Shown: piece by piece, positions 28,840-37,708 of the stretch
Numbering within the stretch: the first letter of the stretch is position 1
How the letters are laid out: the number at the start of each line of letters is the position of its first letter
Source of the DNA: Candidatus Zixiibacteriota bacterium
GTDB lineage: Bacteria > RBG-13-66-14 > B26-G2 > WVWN01
NCBI GenBank assembly: GCA_011773985.1
Contig: WVWN01000053.1
Coordinates: forward strand, 98,478 to 162,477
Reading direction: 5' to 3'
DNA length: 64,000 nt
Notes under the pieces: generated by a model
Databases searched by the model: none
What the model was told of the DNA's origin: nothing
Seen by the model: only the letters and a program-made list of their open reading frames with translations
Program-made: the position numbers and the translations under genes

Positions 28840-29064
28840 TCATTTATGGACCGAATCCATTACGCGCGCGAAGATGTGCGCCGCCCTTTCCGGGGAAAGC
28901 GCCGCGCGCGGCGCCAACCGCTCGAGCAACCGCCCCAATCGGGTTTGGAGGTAGTAGCTGCCTTTATTTGGTTCCTTATTTAAAATGCGGGCGGGCGATG
29001 CGTTCTTTTTACGAACATCCTCCTCGGTTAACCTTCTAACCGCGGACGAAACCTTTGTCGGCAT
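28840..29064 (-). CDS. Small hypothetical protein, 74 aa
   Basis: Isolated ORF with its own terminator and AT-rich upstream region. Confidence 0.5.
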   Translation of the reverse strand: MPTKVSSAVRRLTEEDVRKKNASPARILNKEPNKGSYYLQTRLGRLLERLAPRAALSPERAAHIFARVMDSVHK

Positions 29065-29203
29065 TTCAAACCTCCGTTAAAATATCGTCACCTCCTGCGA
29101 CAGAAACCTACGAATAACCCATGACGCCTTTCATCTTATTGGTGCAAATTCGACCCTCTACGTTACAGCCTTAGTTCGACGGGCGGGCCGCAAGGAGAAA
29201 AAA

Positions 29204-30523
29204 ATGACTTACGAAGGACTACGGGAAAAGATAGCAGGGCGAACAGCGCGTGTCGGCGTCGTGGGGCTGGGCTACGTGGGCTTACCGCTGGCCGTGGCCT
29301 ACGTCGACGCCGGCTACCGCGTTATCGGTTACGACGTCGACGCCGACAAGGTCGCGAGCCTTAAGGCGGGCCGGTCTTACATTGGCGACGTGGCCGACGA
29401 ACGGCTGGCCGCGGCGGCCGCGAGCGGTGCCCTCGAGGCGACCGCGGACCCAGCACGTCTGCGCGAGGCCGACGTCGTAGCCATATGCGTCCCGACGCCG
29501 CTCACGCCCGACAAAAAGCCGGACCTCTCGTTCCTCGTCGATACCGCCGAGAAGCTATCCACAAATCTACGCGCGGGTCAACTCGTTATCGTCGAATCCA
29601 CCGTTTACCCCGGCGCAACGCGGGGCGTAGTTCTGCCCATACTCGAAACAAGCGGCCTCGCCGCCAGCCGCGACTTCTGGCTCGCCTTCTCGCCCGAGCG
29701 CGTCGACCCCGGCAATAAGGCCTTCCCGCTCAGAGAAATCCCCACCGTCGTGGGCGGCATCGACGAGGCTGCTACCCAACTCGCCGCGGCCTTCTACGAG
29801 CCCGTAGTCGCGGAGGTCGTAAAAGTTTCCTCGGCCGAAGCCGCGGAAATGTCTAAGCTCCTCGAAAATACGTATCGCGCCGTAAACATCGCCCTCGTGA
29901 ACGAACTCAAAGTAATATGTCACAAGATGGGGTTGGACGCGTTCGAGGTAATCGAGGCCGCGGCCTCGAAGCCTTACGGCTTCCAAAAATTCATACCCGG
30001 CCCGGGCGTCGGCGGCCACTGCATCCCCATCGACCCTTATTATCTCGCGTGGCGTGCCCGCCAATTCGGCCACGAGAGCCGCTTCGTCGAACTCGCCGGC
30101 CAGGTGAACGACGAGATGCCCGCGTACGTAGTCTTCCGCCTGGAGGGGGCCCTCCGCGAACGAGGCCGAGAGCTTTCCGGCGCGAACGTACTATTACTGG
30201 GGGTAGCATACAAGGCCAACGTCGACGACCTCCGCGAATCGCCCGCCCTCGTCATCGTCGACCTCCTGCGCCGGCGAGGTGCCGACGTAGCCTATACCGA
30301 CCCGTACGCGCCGGCCCTGCCCAAAACGCGAAAGTACGACTTCGGCCTGACGTCAACGCCGCTCACCGCCCAAGCGTTAAAGAGTTACGACGCCGTCGTC
30401 CTAACGACGGACCATACGGCGCTGGACTACGACCTCGTATTCCGCGAGGCGCGCCTCGTCGTCGACGCGCGGGGCGTCGCGCGCCGCCTCGGGTACGCCG
30501 GCGACAACGTCGTGACCGCGTGA
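29204..30523 (+). CDS. UDP-sugar (N-acetylhexosamine/glucose type) 6-dehydrogenase
   Basis: RVGVVGLGYVGLPLAVAYVDAGYRVIGYDVDADKV; IVESTVYPGATR; FSPERVDPGN; GPGVGGHCIPIDPYYL. Confidence 0.95.
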   Translation: MTYEGLREKIAGRTARVGVVGLGYVGLPLAVAYVDAGYRVIGYDVDADKVASLKAGRSYIGDVADERLAAAAASGALEATADPARLREADVVAICVPTPLTPDKKPDLSFLVDTAEKLSTNLRAGQLVIVESTVYPGATRGVVLPILETSGLAASRDFWLAFSPERVDPGNKAFPLREIPTVVGGIDEAATQLAAAFYEPVVAEVVKVSSAEAAEMSKLLENTYRAVNIALVNELKVICHKMGLDAFEVIEAAASKPYGFQKFIPGPGVGGHCIPIDPYYLAWRARQFGHESRFVELAGQVNDEMPAYVVFRLEGALRERGRELSGANVLLLGVAYKANVDDLRESPALVIVDLLRRRGADVAYTDPYAPALPKTRKYDFGLTSTPLTAQALKSYDAVVLTTDHTALDYDLVFREARLVVDARGVARRLGYAGDNVVTA

Positions 30524-30556
30524 ACGCGCCCCGGCACGCGGGCGCGGACCCAAAAT

Positions 30557-30580
30557 ACCGGCCCTACGGCCGGTTCTCCT
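30557..30580 (+). terminator. Hairpin terminator
   Basis: ACCGGCC-ctac-GGCCGGT followed by TCTCCTTTAT. Confidence 0.5.
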
Positions 30581-30602
30581 TTATAAATAATTCCGGCGAA
30601 CG

Positions 30603-31112
30603 TCACGCCCCCGGAAACGCGAACGGCTCGAAGCGGTCCTTGCTCGCTTTGCAGACGGGGCAGACCTCGGGCGGCGCTTCGCGTGCGGCCAAGTAGCCGC
30701 AAACGCGGCAGCGCCAAACTTTTATTCCGGCGCCGGCCTTTTCCGCCCTCGGTTTATATTGGGGCCGGTCCTCCTTCTTGGCCGGCCGGCGCTCCGGGAT
30801 GGCGCCGGCCTCCTTTTTACCCGCGAGAACGTCGCCGGAGACGTAGAGGCCGCAGTAACACGCGTCGTAGTCGGCGAGGTCCGCGTCGCGGTAGTCGCAA
30901 GGGCAGATGACGTCGAGGTCCTCCTCGCGGGTCCCCGTGGCGCGCCGGCACGGGCACGCGGCGTAGCCGTAGCGTTCGACGTTCGTGAGGAGCCCTTCCA
31001 CCAGCGCGCGCGTAAACTCGCGGTCGGGATTTAAGTGATAGCCGCCGGCCTCAGCCTCGCGCGCGAGCTTTTCGTATTGCGCGTCAACCTCTTTGGACTC
31101 GAACTGGGCCAT
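30603..31112 (-). CDS. Ferredoxin-thioredoxin reductase catalytic-type subunit fused to C-terminal rubredoxin domain
   Basis: YGYAACPCRRATGTREEDLDVICPCDYRDADLADYDACYCGLYVS; WRCRVCGYLAAREAPPEVCPVCKASKDRFE. Confidence 0.9.
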   Translation of the reverse strand: MAQFESKEVDAQYEKLAREAEAGGYHLNPDREFTRALVEGLLTNVERYGYAACPCRRATGTREEDLDVICPCDYRDADLADYDACYCGLYVSGDVLAGKKEAGAIPERRPAKKEDRPQYKPRAEKAGAGIKVWRCRVCGYLAAREAPPEVCPVCKASKDRFEPFAFPGA

Positions 31113-31123
31113 ACCTTGCCCCC

Positions 31124-31399
31124 TTACACGTTCAACAACTTTTTTATTTCATCGGGGCGGAAGCCGACGACGTAACCGTTTTCAGTAATCAACGTCGGGT
31201 AACTCGCCCGCCCCGCAAGGGCCGCAATCTCGGCCTCAACCTCGTCCTGGCGCGCGGGCGCCGCCAAATCCACGTACTCGTAATCGTACGTGACGCCCAA
31301 CTCCGCGAGCAGCGCCCGCGTCTTCTTGCACCATACGCAAGTCGACAACGCGTACAACCTAACGTCGCCCCGGTCCACTGTGCCTGCTACGTGTTCCAT
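31124..31399 (-). CDS. Glutaredoxin-like protein
   Basis: RLYALSTCVWCKKTRALLAELGVTYDYEYVDL; SYPTLITENGYVVGF. Confidence 0.88.
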   Translation of the reverse strand: MEHVAGTVDRGDVRLYALSTCVWCKKTRALLAELGVTYDYEYVDLAAPARQDEVEAEIAALAGRASYPTLITENGYVVGFRPDEIKKLLNV

Positions 31400-31438
31400 A
31401 ATCGTCCTTTCTCCGCAGGATTAAATTCCACCCCGCCG

Positions 31439-32104
31439 TTAGCGGCCGACGAGCCGGCCTCTGACATATTCCACCCACGACCCAACGCCGTCACACGTCT
31501 TCGCCGACGCCTCGAATACAGCCAGGCCGGCGTTTACGGCCGCGACGTTTCTCCTCAGAACGTCTAAGTCCACGTCGAGATGGGGAAGTAAATCGGTTTT
31601 ATTTACGACGACCGCGTTCGCCTCGCGGAAGGCGAGCGGGTACTTGAGCGGCTTATCCTCGCCCTCGGCGAGCGATAAAACCACGACCTTCTCGTTCTCG
31701 CCGATGTTGAACTCCGCCGGGCAAACGAGGTTGCCAACGTTCTCGACGAAAACGGTCTTTAGGTCGTCGAGCGGTAGCTCCTCGAGCGCGGCGCGTATGA
31801 GGTTGGGCGCGAGGTGGCAGTCGCCGCCGAAGGGGCCGGTGTTTATCTGGACCACCGGGACGCCGAAGCGCTGGAGCCTTTCCGCGTCGGCCGTAGTCGC
31901 GATGTCGCCCTCGATAACACCCGGTTTAAGGTCGGCCGCGGCGGCCTCGAACGTCCGCTCCAGTAGCAACGTCTTGCCCGAGCCGGGCGAACCGATGATA
32001 TTAATCGCATAAACGCCATTACGGGCCAGGAGCCGCGCGATCTCCTCCGCCAACTTCTCGTGCGCCTCGAGTACCTTTTTGACGATCTTTATCTCCATTT
32101 TCAA
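31439..32104 (-). CDS. hypB: Hydrogenase maturation GTPase HypB
   Basis: INIIGSPGSGKTLLLERT; EGDIATTADAERL; NVGNLVCPAEFNIGE. Confidence 0.96.
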   Translation of the reverse strand: MKMEIKIVKKVLEAHEKLAEEIARLLARNGVYAINIIGSPGSGKTLLLERTFEAAAADLKPGVIEGDIATTADAERLQRFGVPVVQINTGPFGGDCHLAPNLIRAALEELPLDDLKTVFVENVGNLVCPAEFNIGENEKVVVLSLAEGEDKPLKYPLAFREANAVVVNKTDLLPHLDVDLDVLRRNVAAVNAGLAVFEASAKTCDGVGSWVEYVRGRLVGR

Positions 32105-32105
32105 A

Positions 32106-32462
32106 TTACCCCGTCTCGTCCCGCACCTCGAGCGAATCTATCAACAGCTCCCGGCCCGACGTTATCTCGAGCTCGGGCGAACCGCACACCGCGCAAACGA
32201 ACGGCAGGACCTCGAAGGTCAACTTTTCGCCGCAGCCGCGGCACCTTCCCAATACCGGCACCTCCTCGACCTCGAGCCGCGCAGACTCCAACGCCGTCCC
32301 CTTGGTCAAGGCGTCGAAGTAAAACGTCATCGCCTCGGCCACGAACGTCGTCAGCGCGCCGAGCTTCAAGTGCACTACCGTAACCCTGCCCGCGACGCCC
32401 AAGCGCTCGACCTCCGCTTGAAGTTGTGTCACCAGACTGCTGACTACCGGGAGCTCGTGCAC
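32106..32462 (-). CDS. hypA: Hydrogenase nickel insertion protein HypA
   Basis: MHELPVVSSLVTQ; CRGC and CAVC zinc motifs. Confidence 0.95.
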   Translation of the reverse strand: MHELPVVSSLVTQLQAEVERLGVAGRVTVVHLKLGALTTFVAEAMTFYFDALTKGTALESARLEVEEVPVLGRCRGCGEKLTFEVLPFVCAVCGSPELEITSGRELLIDSLEVRDETG

Positions 32463-32463
32463 C

Positions 32464-33474
32464 TCAGCATATCCTCGGCAGCTGGTCCGCGAGCGGCATC
32501 TCCAGAATGCGTGTCCCGCCGACGACGGTTCGCACGAAGACGCGTTTGGGCTCGGCTACGACTTCGCCGATAATCGCCGCGCGTTCGCCGAGCGGGTGGC
32601 GCCGCATCGCCGCGACGAGCGCCTCCGCCTCCTCCGCCGGTGCCACCGCGACTACCTTTCCCTCGTTGGCTACGAGGTAGGGGTCGAGCCCCAAAATCTC
32701 GCACACGGCGACGACGTCCTCGTTCAACGGTACGTTTTCCTCGTAAATCTCGATGCCGACGCCGTTCGCCGCCGCGGCCTCGTTGAGCGCCGCGGCCAAG
32801 CCGCCGCGCGTCGGGTCGCGCATAAACTTTATACGCGGAGCCGCCTCGCGCATTACCGCGCACAGTTCGCCCAAAGGTGCGCAATCGCTCTCGAGCGGCG
32901 TCTCGAGCTTGAATTGCTCCCGCGCGACCATGACGGCGACGCCGTGGTCCCCGAGGGTCCCGCTCAAGATGACGGCGTCGCCCGCCTCGAGCGGCGCCCG
33001 CGCCGGCCCAACGCCCTCGTACACGCCGACGCCCGCGGTCGTTATGAACATGCCGTCGGCCTCGCCCCGCGCGACGACCTTCGTGTCGCCGCAGGCGACG
33101 GCGACGTTCGCCTCTCGCGCTGCAGCCGCCATCGACGTTACGACGCGCTCGAGCGTCGCCAACGGCAAACCCTCCTCTAACGTGAAGCTCGCGGCCAAGT
33201 AGCGGGGTACCGCGCCCATAACGGCAAGGTCGTTCACGGTCCCGCACACCGCGAGCTTGCCGACGTCGCCGCCGGGGAAGAAGAGCGGCTTGACGACGTA
33301 GGCATCCGTGGTGAACGCGATCTGCCCGGGGGGAAGTTCCAGCGTCGCGGCGTCGTCGAGGTCGCGCAAGGCCGGGTTGTCGAAGCGGCGCGCGAACAGG
33401 TCGGCCACCAACCGCCGCATAAGGAGGCCGCCGGAACCGTGACCCATTTGTATTAATTCTTCACTCATATCCAT
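32464..33474 (-). CDS. hypE: Hydrogenase maturation factor HypE
   Basis: GHGSGGLLMRRLV; ends with PRIC. Confidence 0.97.
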   Translation of the reverse strand: MDMSEELIQMGHGSGGLLMRRLVADLFARRFDNPALRDLDDAATLELPPGQIAFTTDAYVVKPLFFPGGDVGKLAVCGTVNDLAVMGAVPRYLAASFTLEEGLPLATLERVVTSMAAAAREANVAVACGDTKVVARGEADGMFITTAGVGVYEGVGPARAPLEAGDAVILSGTLGDHGVAVMVAREQFKLETPLESDCAPLGELCAVMREAAPRIKFMRDPTRGGLAAALNEAAAANGVGIEIYEENVPLNEDVVAVCEILGLDPYLVANEGKVVAVAPAEEAEALVAAMRRHPLGERAAIIGEVVAEPKRVFVRTVVGGTRILEMPLADQLPRIC

Positions 33475-34552
33475 ATTTGAACGCCGCGGCGCAGCTCCCC
33501 TCGGAGGAAACCATGCACGGCCCGACCGGCGCCCCGGGCGTACACCGGCCCCCGAAGAGCGCGCAATCCGCCGGCACCTTTACGCCGGTCAGAACGTCGC
33601 CGCAGATGCAGCCGCAGTCGGGCACCGTCTCTTCCGGTTCGACGTCAATGGCCCGCGCGGCGTCGAACGCCGCGTACTCTTCGCGCAGCGCCGAGCCGCT
33701 CGCCGGCAACTCGCCCAGACCCCGCCACCGCGAGTCGCAAACCTCGAACACCTCCGCCAAAAGCTCCTGCGCCCGCCGGTTCCCCGCCGTTTTGACGACC
33801 CGCGAATACTGGTTGTCGACGCGCCGCTCGCCGTCGGCGTATTGCGTTAATAATAAATAAATACCCTGCAAGATATCAACGGGCTCGAAGCCGGCGACGG
33901 CGCACGCCAGCTCGTAGCCGTCGGCGACGAAGTCGTAGGCGCTCGAGCCGATGATGGCGCTCACGTGGGCCGGGCAGAGAAAGCCGTCGAGGGCGAGGTC
34001 TTCCTTCTCGCACAACGCCCGCATCGCCGGCGGTATCAATTTGTGGGCCGTGAGGACGAAAAAATTCCCCACCCCCTCGGCCGCGGCGGCCTTGACGGTG
34101 GCCGCGACGGTGGGAGACGTCGTCTCGAAACCGACGGCCAAGAATACCACCTTGCGCGCCGGCTCGGCCCGGGCGAGGTCCAGAGCATCCCGCGCCGAAT
34201 AGACTACGCGCACGTTGGCGCCCTCGGCCTGCAGCCGAAAAAGGTCCGCCGAGCTGCCGGGAACGCGCATCATGTCGCCGAAGGTCGCGACGGTGACGCC
34301 CGGCGTACGGGCGAGCGCGACGGCGTGGTCGACGTACTCCTTGGGCGTCACGCATACCGGGCAACCCGGCCCCGACACCAAACCGACGTTCGGCGGCAGC
34401 AACCTCTTCAGGCCGTAGCGCGCGATCGCCATCGTGTGCGTACCGCAGACCTCCATGAACGCAAACTCGCGGCCCGCGGGCGTAACGTACTCTATCGCTT
34501 GCGCCACTTTCCGTGCCCGCGCCGGGTCGCGGAATTCGTCTAAATATTTCAA
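33461..34552 (-). CDS. hypD: Hydrogenase maturation factor HypD, probable TTG start
   Basis: KYLDEFRDPARARKVAQAIE; FMEVCGTHTMAIARYGLKRLLP; SGPGCPVCVTP; TTGA overlap with hypC stop. Confidence 0.96.
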   Translation of the reverse strand: MKYLDEFRDPARARKVAQAIEYVTPAGREFAFMEVCGTHTMAIARYGLKRLLPPNVGLVSGPGCPVCVTPKEYVDHAVALARTPGVTVATFGDMMRVPGSSADLFRLQAEGANVRVVYSARDALDLARAEPARKVVFLAVGFETTSPTVAATVKAAAAEGVGNFFVLTAHKLIPPAMRALCEKEDLALDGFLCPAHVSAIIGSSAYDFVADGYELACAVAGFEPVDILQGIYLLLTQYADGERRVDNQYSRVVKTAGNRRAQELLAEVFEVCDSRWRGLGELPASGSALREEYAAFDAARAIDVEPEETVPDCGCICGDVLTGVKVPADCALFGGRCTPGAPVGPCMVSSEGSCAAAFKYGYE

Positions 34553-34779
34553 GGCGCGCGCCCCGTATCTAAGCCCATCGCGTCGAGAAGCTCGAGCGTC
34601 TCCTGCGCCTCCTCCTCGTCGAGGACCTCTATGGCGAAGCCGGCGTGCACGATCACGTAGTCGCCGACGCGGGCCTCCGGCGCGAGCGAGAGGTCGCACT
34701 CCTGGCGGACCTGCGCCATCTCGACCGTGGCCGTCGTTCCCTCTACCTCGATTATCTTCATCGGTACGCCCAAGCACAT
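34549..34779 (-). CDS. hypC: HypC/HybG/HupF hydrogenase maturation chaperone
   Basis: MCLGVPMKIIEVEGTTATVEM. Confidence 0.96.
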   Translation of the reverse strand: MCLGVPMKIIEVEGTTATVEMAQVRQECDLSLAPEARVGDYVIVHAGFAIEVLDEEEAQETLELLDAMGLDTGRAP

Positions 34780-34782
34780 ATT

Positions 34783-37071
34783 TTAGCCCTTCTCCAAACG
34801 CGCGAGCGCGACCGCGGCCTGGCCGAGCGACAAGCCACCGTCGTTCGTCGGCACCCGCGAGTGTAACAAAACGCTGAAGCCGGCGCCCTCGAGCGTTGGC
34901 GCTAGTTTATTCAATAAGGTAATATTTTGAAAACAACCGCCGCCTAGCGCCACCGTCTCCAGAGCGTACTTGTCCCGCAGCGCCGCGACGACGCGCGCCA
35001 CTATGGCCGCGATGCCGTTATGGAACCGCGCGGCGACGACGTCCGCGGTCACGCCCGCGGCCACGTCCGAGGCCGCGGCCTCGACGACGGGCGAGGCATC
35101 TATTATCAACGGCGTGCCCTCTTCGTGCGAAAACTCATACGCGCCCTCCTCCTCGAGCGAGGCGAGCTGCTCGAGCTCGAGCGCCGTCTGGCCTTCGTAA
35201 TTCATAAAATTCCTCAGGCCCACCAGCGCCGCCACCGCGTCGAACAACCGCCCCATCGAACTCGTCGGCGGCGCGTTAACGCCTTTTGCCGCCGCCTCCA
35301 GCACCATCTCGCGCCGGCCCCGCGGAATTTCATCGAGAAAGGACAGCCGTTTCTTAAGCACGCCGTCGCCGTAGAGCGTATATAACCAAGAGAGGGCCAT
35401 CCGCCACGGCTCGCGCGCCGCGCGGTCGCCCCCCGGCAGCGGGACGTACCTCAAGTGGGCCGCGCGTTCGTAACCTTCTAAATCGGCAATCAGAAATTCG
35501 CCGCCCCACACCGCGCCGTCGTCTCCCAGGCCCGCGCCGTCGAACACGACGCCTATGACGCGGCCTTCGTAGTAGCCGGCGTCCGCGAGTACCGAGGCTA
35601 CGTGCGCGTGGTGGTGCTGGACGACGACTTCGGGAAGGCCCGACGTTTGCGCGTACCGGGAGGCGAGGTAGTCGGGGTGAAGGTCGCGCGCTACGACGGC
35701 AGGTTCAACGTCGAACAATTCGCGAAAGTGGGCGATGCCCTCCTCGAAAGCCTCTACCGTGGCGACGTTCTCGAGGTCGCCGACGTGGTGGGAGACGAAG
35801 GCCTGCGCGCCTTTGGTCAAACAAAACGTGTTCTTCAATTCGGCGCCGACCGCGAGGACGCTTTTCTCGTAAGCTCGCCCCACCTCGAGCGGCAGCGGGA
35901 CGTAACCGCGGGAACGCCTAAGCGGGTACTCGCGGCCGCGGAAGACGCGCGTCACGCTGTCGTCGACGCGCCGGGCGACGGGGCGGTCGTGCGTCAGGTA
36001 ATAATCGGCGATGCCGCCGAGGTGCTCGACGACGCGCTCGTCGCGGTAGGCTATCGGCTCGTCGGCGCGGTTGCCGGAGGTCATAACCAAAATCTCGAGG
36101 TCGTCGTCGAAGAGGAGGTGGTGAAGCGGCGTATAGGGCAACATAACGCCGAGGTAGCGGTTGCGCGGCGCGATCGCCTCCGGCAGGTGGCACGGCTCTT
36201 TCTTGGGAAGCAGGACGATAGGCCTCTTTTCGGAAATTAAAAGCGCGAGTTCGGCGGCGTCTACCTCGCAATACCTCCTCACGACGGCCACGTCCCGCGC
36301 CATAACGGCGAAGGGCTTATCCTCCCGGAACTTGCGGGAGCGCAACGTCTCCACCGCCTCCGCCGACGTGGCGTCGCACGCGAGGTGGTAACCGCCAAGC
36401 CCCTTCACGGCGACGACGCGGCCGTCGAAGAGGTGCTGCTTCACCTCCGCGAGCGGGTCGCCGGCCTCGAGCAGCTTACCCTCGGCGTCCCAAAGTGCGA
36501 GGCGGGGGCCACAGGCCGGGCACGCGTTCGGTTGAGCGTGGAAGCGCCTGTTGCCCGGGTCGTCGTACTCGGCCTGACACGCCGGGCACATCGCGAACGA
36601 AGCCATCGTCGTCTTCGGCCGGTCGTACGGGACGCCCCGGATAATGGTGAAGCGCGGGCCGCAGTTGGTGCAATTTATGAAAGGATACCCAAACCGGCGG
36701 TCCTCCGGCTCGAGGAGCTCGTCGAGGCAATCGCCGCACGTCGCGAGGTCCGGCGAAACCAGCGTCTCCGCCTCGCCCGGGAGGCTCTCGGCGATGACGA
36801 ACGCTTCCTCGCCGCGGGGCTCGAGCTCGTCCTCCTCGAGCGCGTCAATACGCGCGCGCGGCGGCGGGCCCGCTTTCAGTTGATCGATGAACTCATCTAT
36901 CGTCTCCGGGGCGCCCTCGAGCTCGACGACGACGCCGGCGCCGTCGTTGAGGACGAAGCCCGCAAGGCCGAGGCACCTCGCGAGGTTGTATACGCGCGGC
37001 CGGAAGCCGACGCCCTGGACGACGCCCGCTACGCGCAACTTCTTTCTTGCTATCGTCGTTGTGGGTTTCAA
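34783..37071 (-). CDS. hypF: Carbamoyltransferase HypF
   Basis: Acylphosphatase GVVQGVGFRPRVY; CGDC/CTNCGPR/CPAC zinc fingers; VQHHHAHVASVLAD; LGGGCFQN. Confidence 0.97.
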   Translation of the reverse strand: MKPTTTIARKKLRVAGVVQGVGFRPRVYNLARCLGLAGFVLNDGAGVVVELEGAPETIDEFIDQLKAGPPPRARIDALEEDELEPRGEEAFVIAESLPGEAETLVSPDLATCGDCLDELLEPEDRRFGYPFINCTNCGPRFTIIRGVPYDRPKTTMASFAMCPACQAEYDDPGNRRFHAQPNACPACGPRLALWDAEGKLLEAGDPLAEVKQHLFDGRVVAVKGLGGYHLACDATSAEAVETLRSRKFREDKPFAVMARDVAVVRRYCEVDAAELALLISEKRPIVLLPKKEPCHLPEAIAPRNRYLGVMLPYTPLHHLLFDDDLEILVMTSGNRADEPIAYRDERVVEHLGGIADYYLTHDRPVARRVDDSVTRVFRGREYPLRRSRGYVPLPLEVGRAYEKSVLAVGAELKNTFCLTKGAQAFVSHHVGDLENVATVEAFEEGIAHFRELFDVEPAVVARDLHPDYLASRYAQTSGLPEVVVQHHHAHVASVLADAGYYEGRVIGVVFDGAGLGDDGAVWGGEFLIADLEGYERAAHLRYVPLPGGDRAAREPWRMALSWLYTLYGDGVLKKRLSFLDEIPRGRREMVLEAAAKGVNAPPTSSMGRLFDAVAALVGLRNFMNYEGQTALELEQLASLEEEGAYEFSHEEGTPLIIDASPVVEAAASDVAAGVTADVVAARFHNGIAAIVARVVAALRDKYALETVALGGGCFQNITLLNKLAPTLEGAGFSVLLHSRVPTNDGGLSLGQAAVALARLEKG

Positions 37072-37586
37072 ACCTTAGGATTATTTAAAATCTCGAGAAC
37101 GGCCGCGGCCGCCTCCCCCACCGCCGCGGCAACGCGGGCCGACAGCCCTTCCTTAAATTCGTACAGCCACTCCGCCTCGACCGCGACGACGGTCACCTCC
37201 CGCGGCGCGCCGAGCTTAAGCTCCTCCAGAACGGCCAACGCCGAGGCGAGGTTGACGCCGTGGGTGTGGCCGAGGTGGGCGGTCGGCTCGAGCGCTCCGG
37301 CCGAGAATTTATAAACGGTCCCCGGCTTACCGCCGTCGGTCCGGATCGCGTCGGCGATTACCACCCGGTCGTAGCCGCGCAAGTAGTCGACGAGGTCGAA
37401 GCCGCCGGTGCAAGCTTCCTCTACGTCGACGCGCGCGGCGAGCTCCGGCGGCAGCTTCTCCTTGACGCGGCGCGCGACATAAATGCCAACGGCGTCGTCG
37501 CCGCGGATGACGTTGCCGACGCCGAGAACGAGCGTTTTCCCGGCGCGCTCCTCGAAAGTTGACGCCACGGAGCGAAATTTTAACAT
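37068..37586 (-). CDS. Hydrogenase maturation protease, HyaD/HycI family
   Basis: LVLGVGNVIRGDDAVGIYVARRVKEKL; VVIADAIRTDG. Confidence 0.92.
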   Translation of the reverse strand: MLKFRSVASTFEERAGKTLVLGVGNVIRGDDAVGIYVARRVKEKLPPELAARVDVEEACTGGFDLVDYLRGYDRVVIADAIRTDGGKPGTVYKFSAGALEPTAHLGHTHGVNLASALAVLEELKLGAPREVTVVAVEAEWLYEFKEGLSARVAAAVGEAAAAVLEILNNPKV

Positions 37587-37611
37587 AAAAACTTAGCGGC
37601 CGCGACAATAC

Positions 37612-37638
37612 AAAAAAAAGCCCGGCCTTACGCCGGGC
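37612..37638 (-). terminator. Rho-independent terminator of the minus-strand operon ending at 37709
   Basis: Minus strand GCCCGGC-gtaag-GCCGGGC followed by T-run. Confidence 0.75.
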
Positions 37639-37708
37639 CGTTAAGAACGGATTATTTTTTAACAAGAGATAAGCGGCCCAAGTTCGACGAAGCCGACGAG
37701 GCCGGAGG

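Noticed and set aside
37587-37708. Possible short precursor peptide for the second radical SAM
   Set aside because: Region contains mainly a terminator and no convincing small ORF with RBS.
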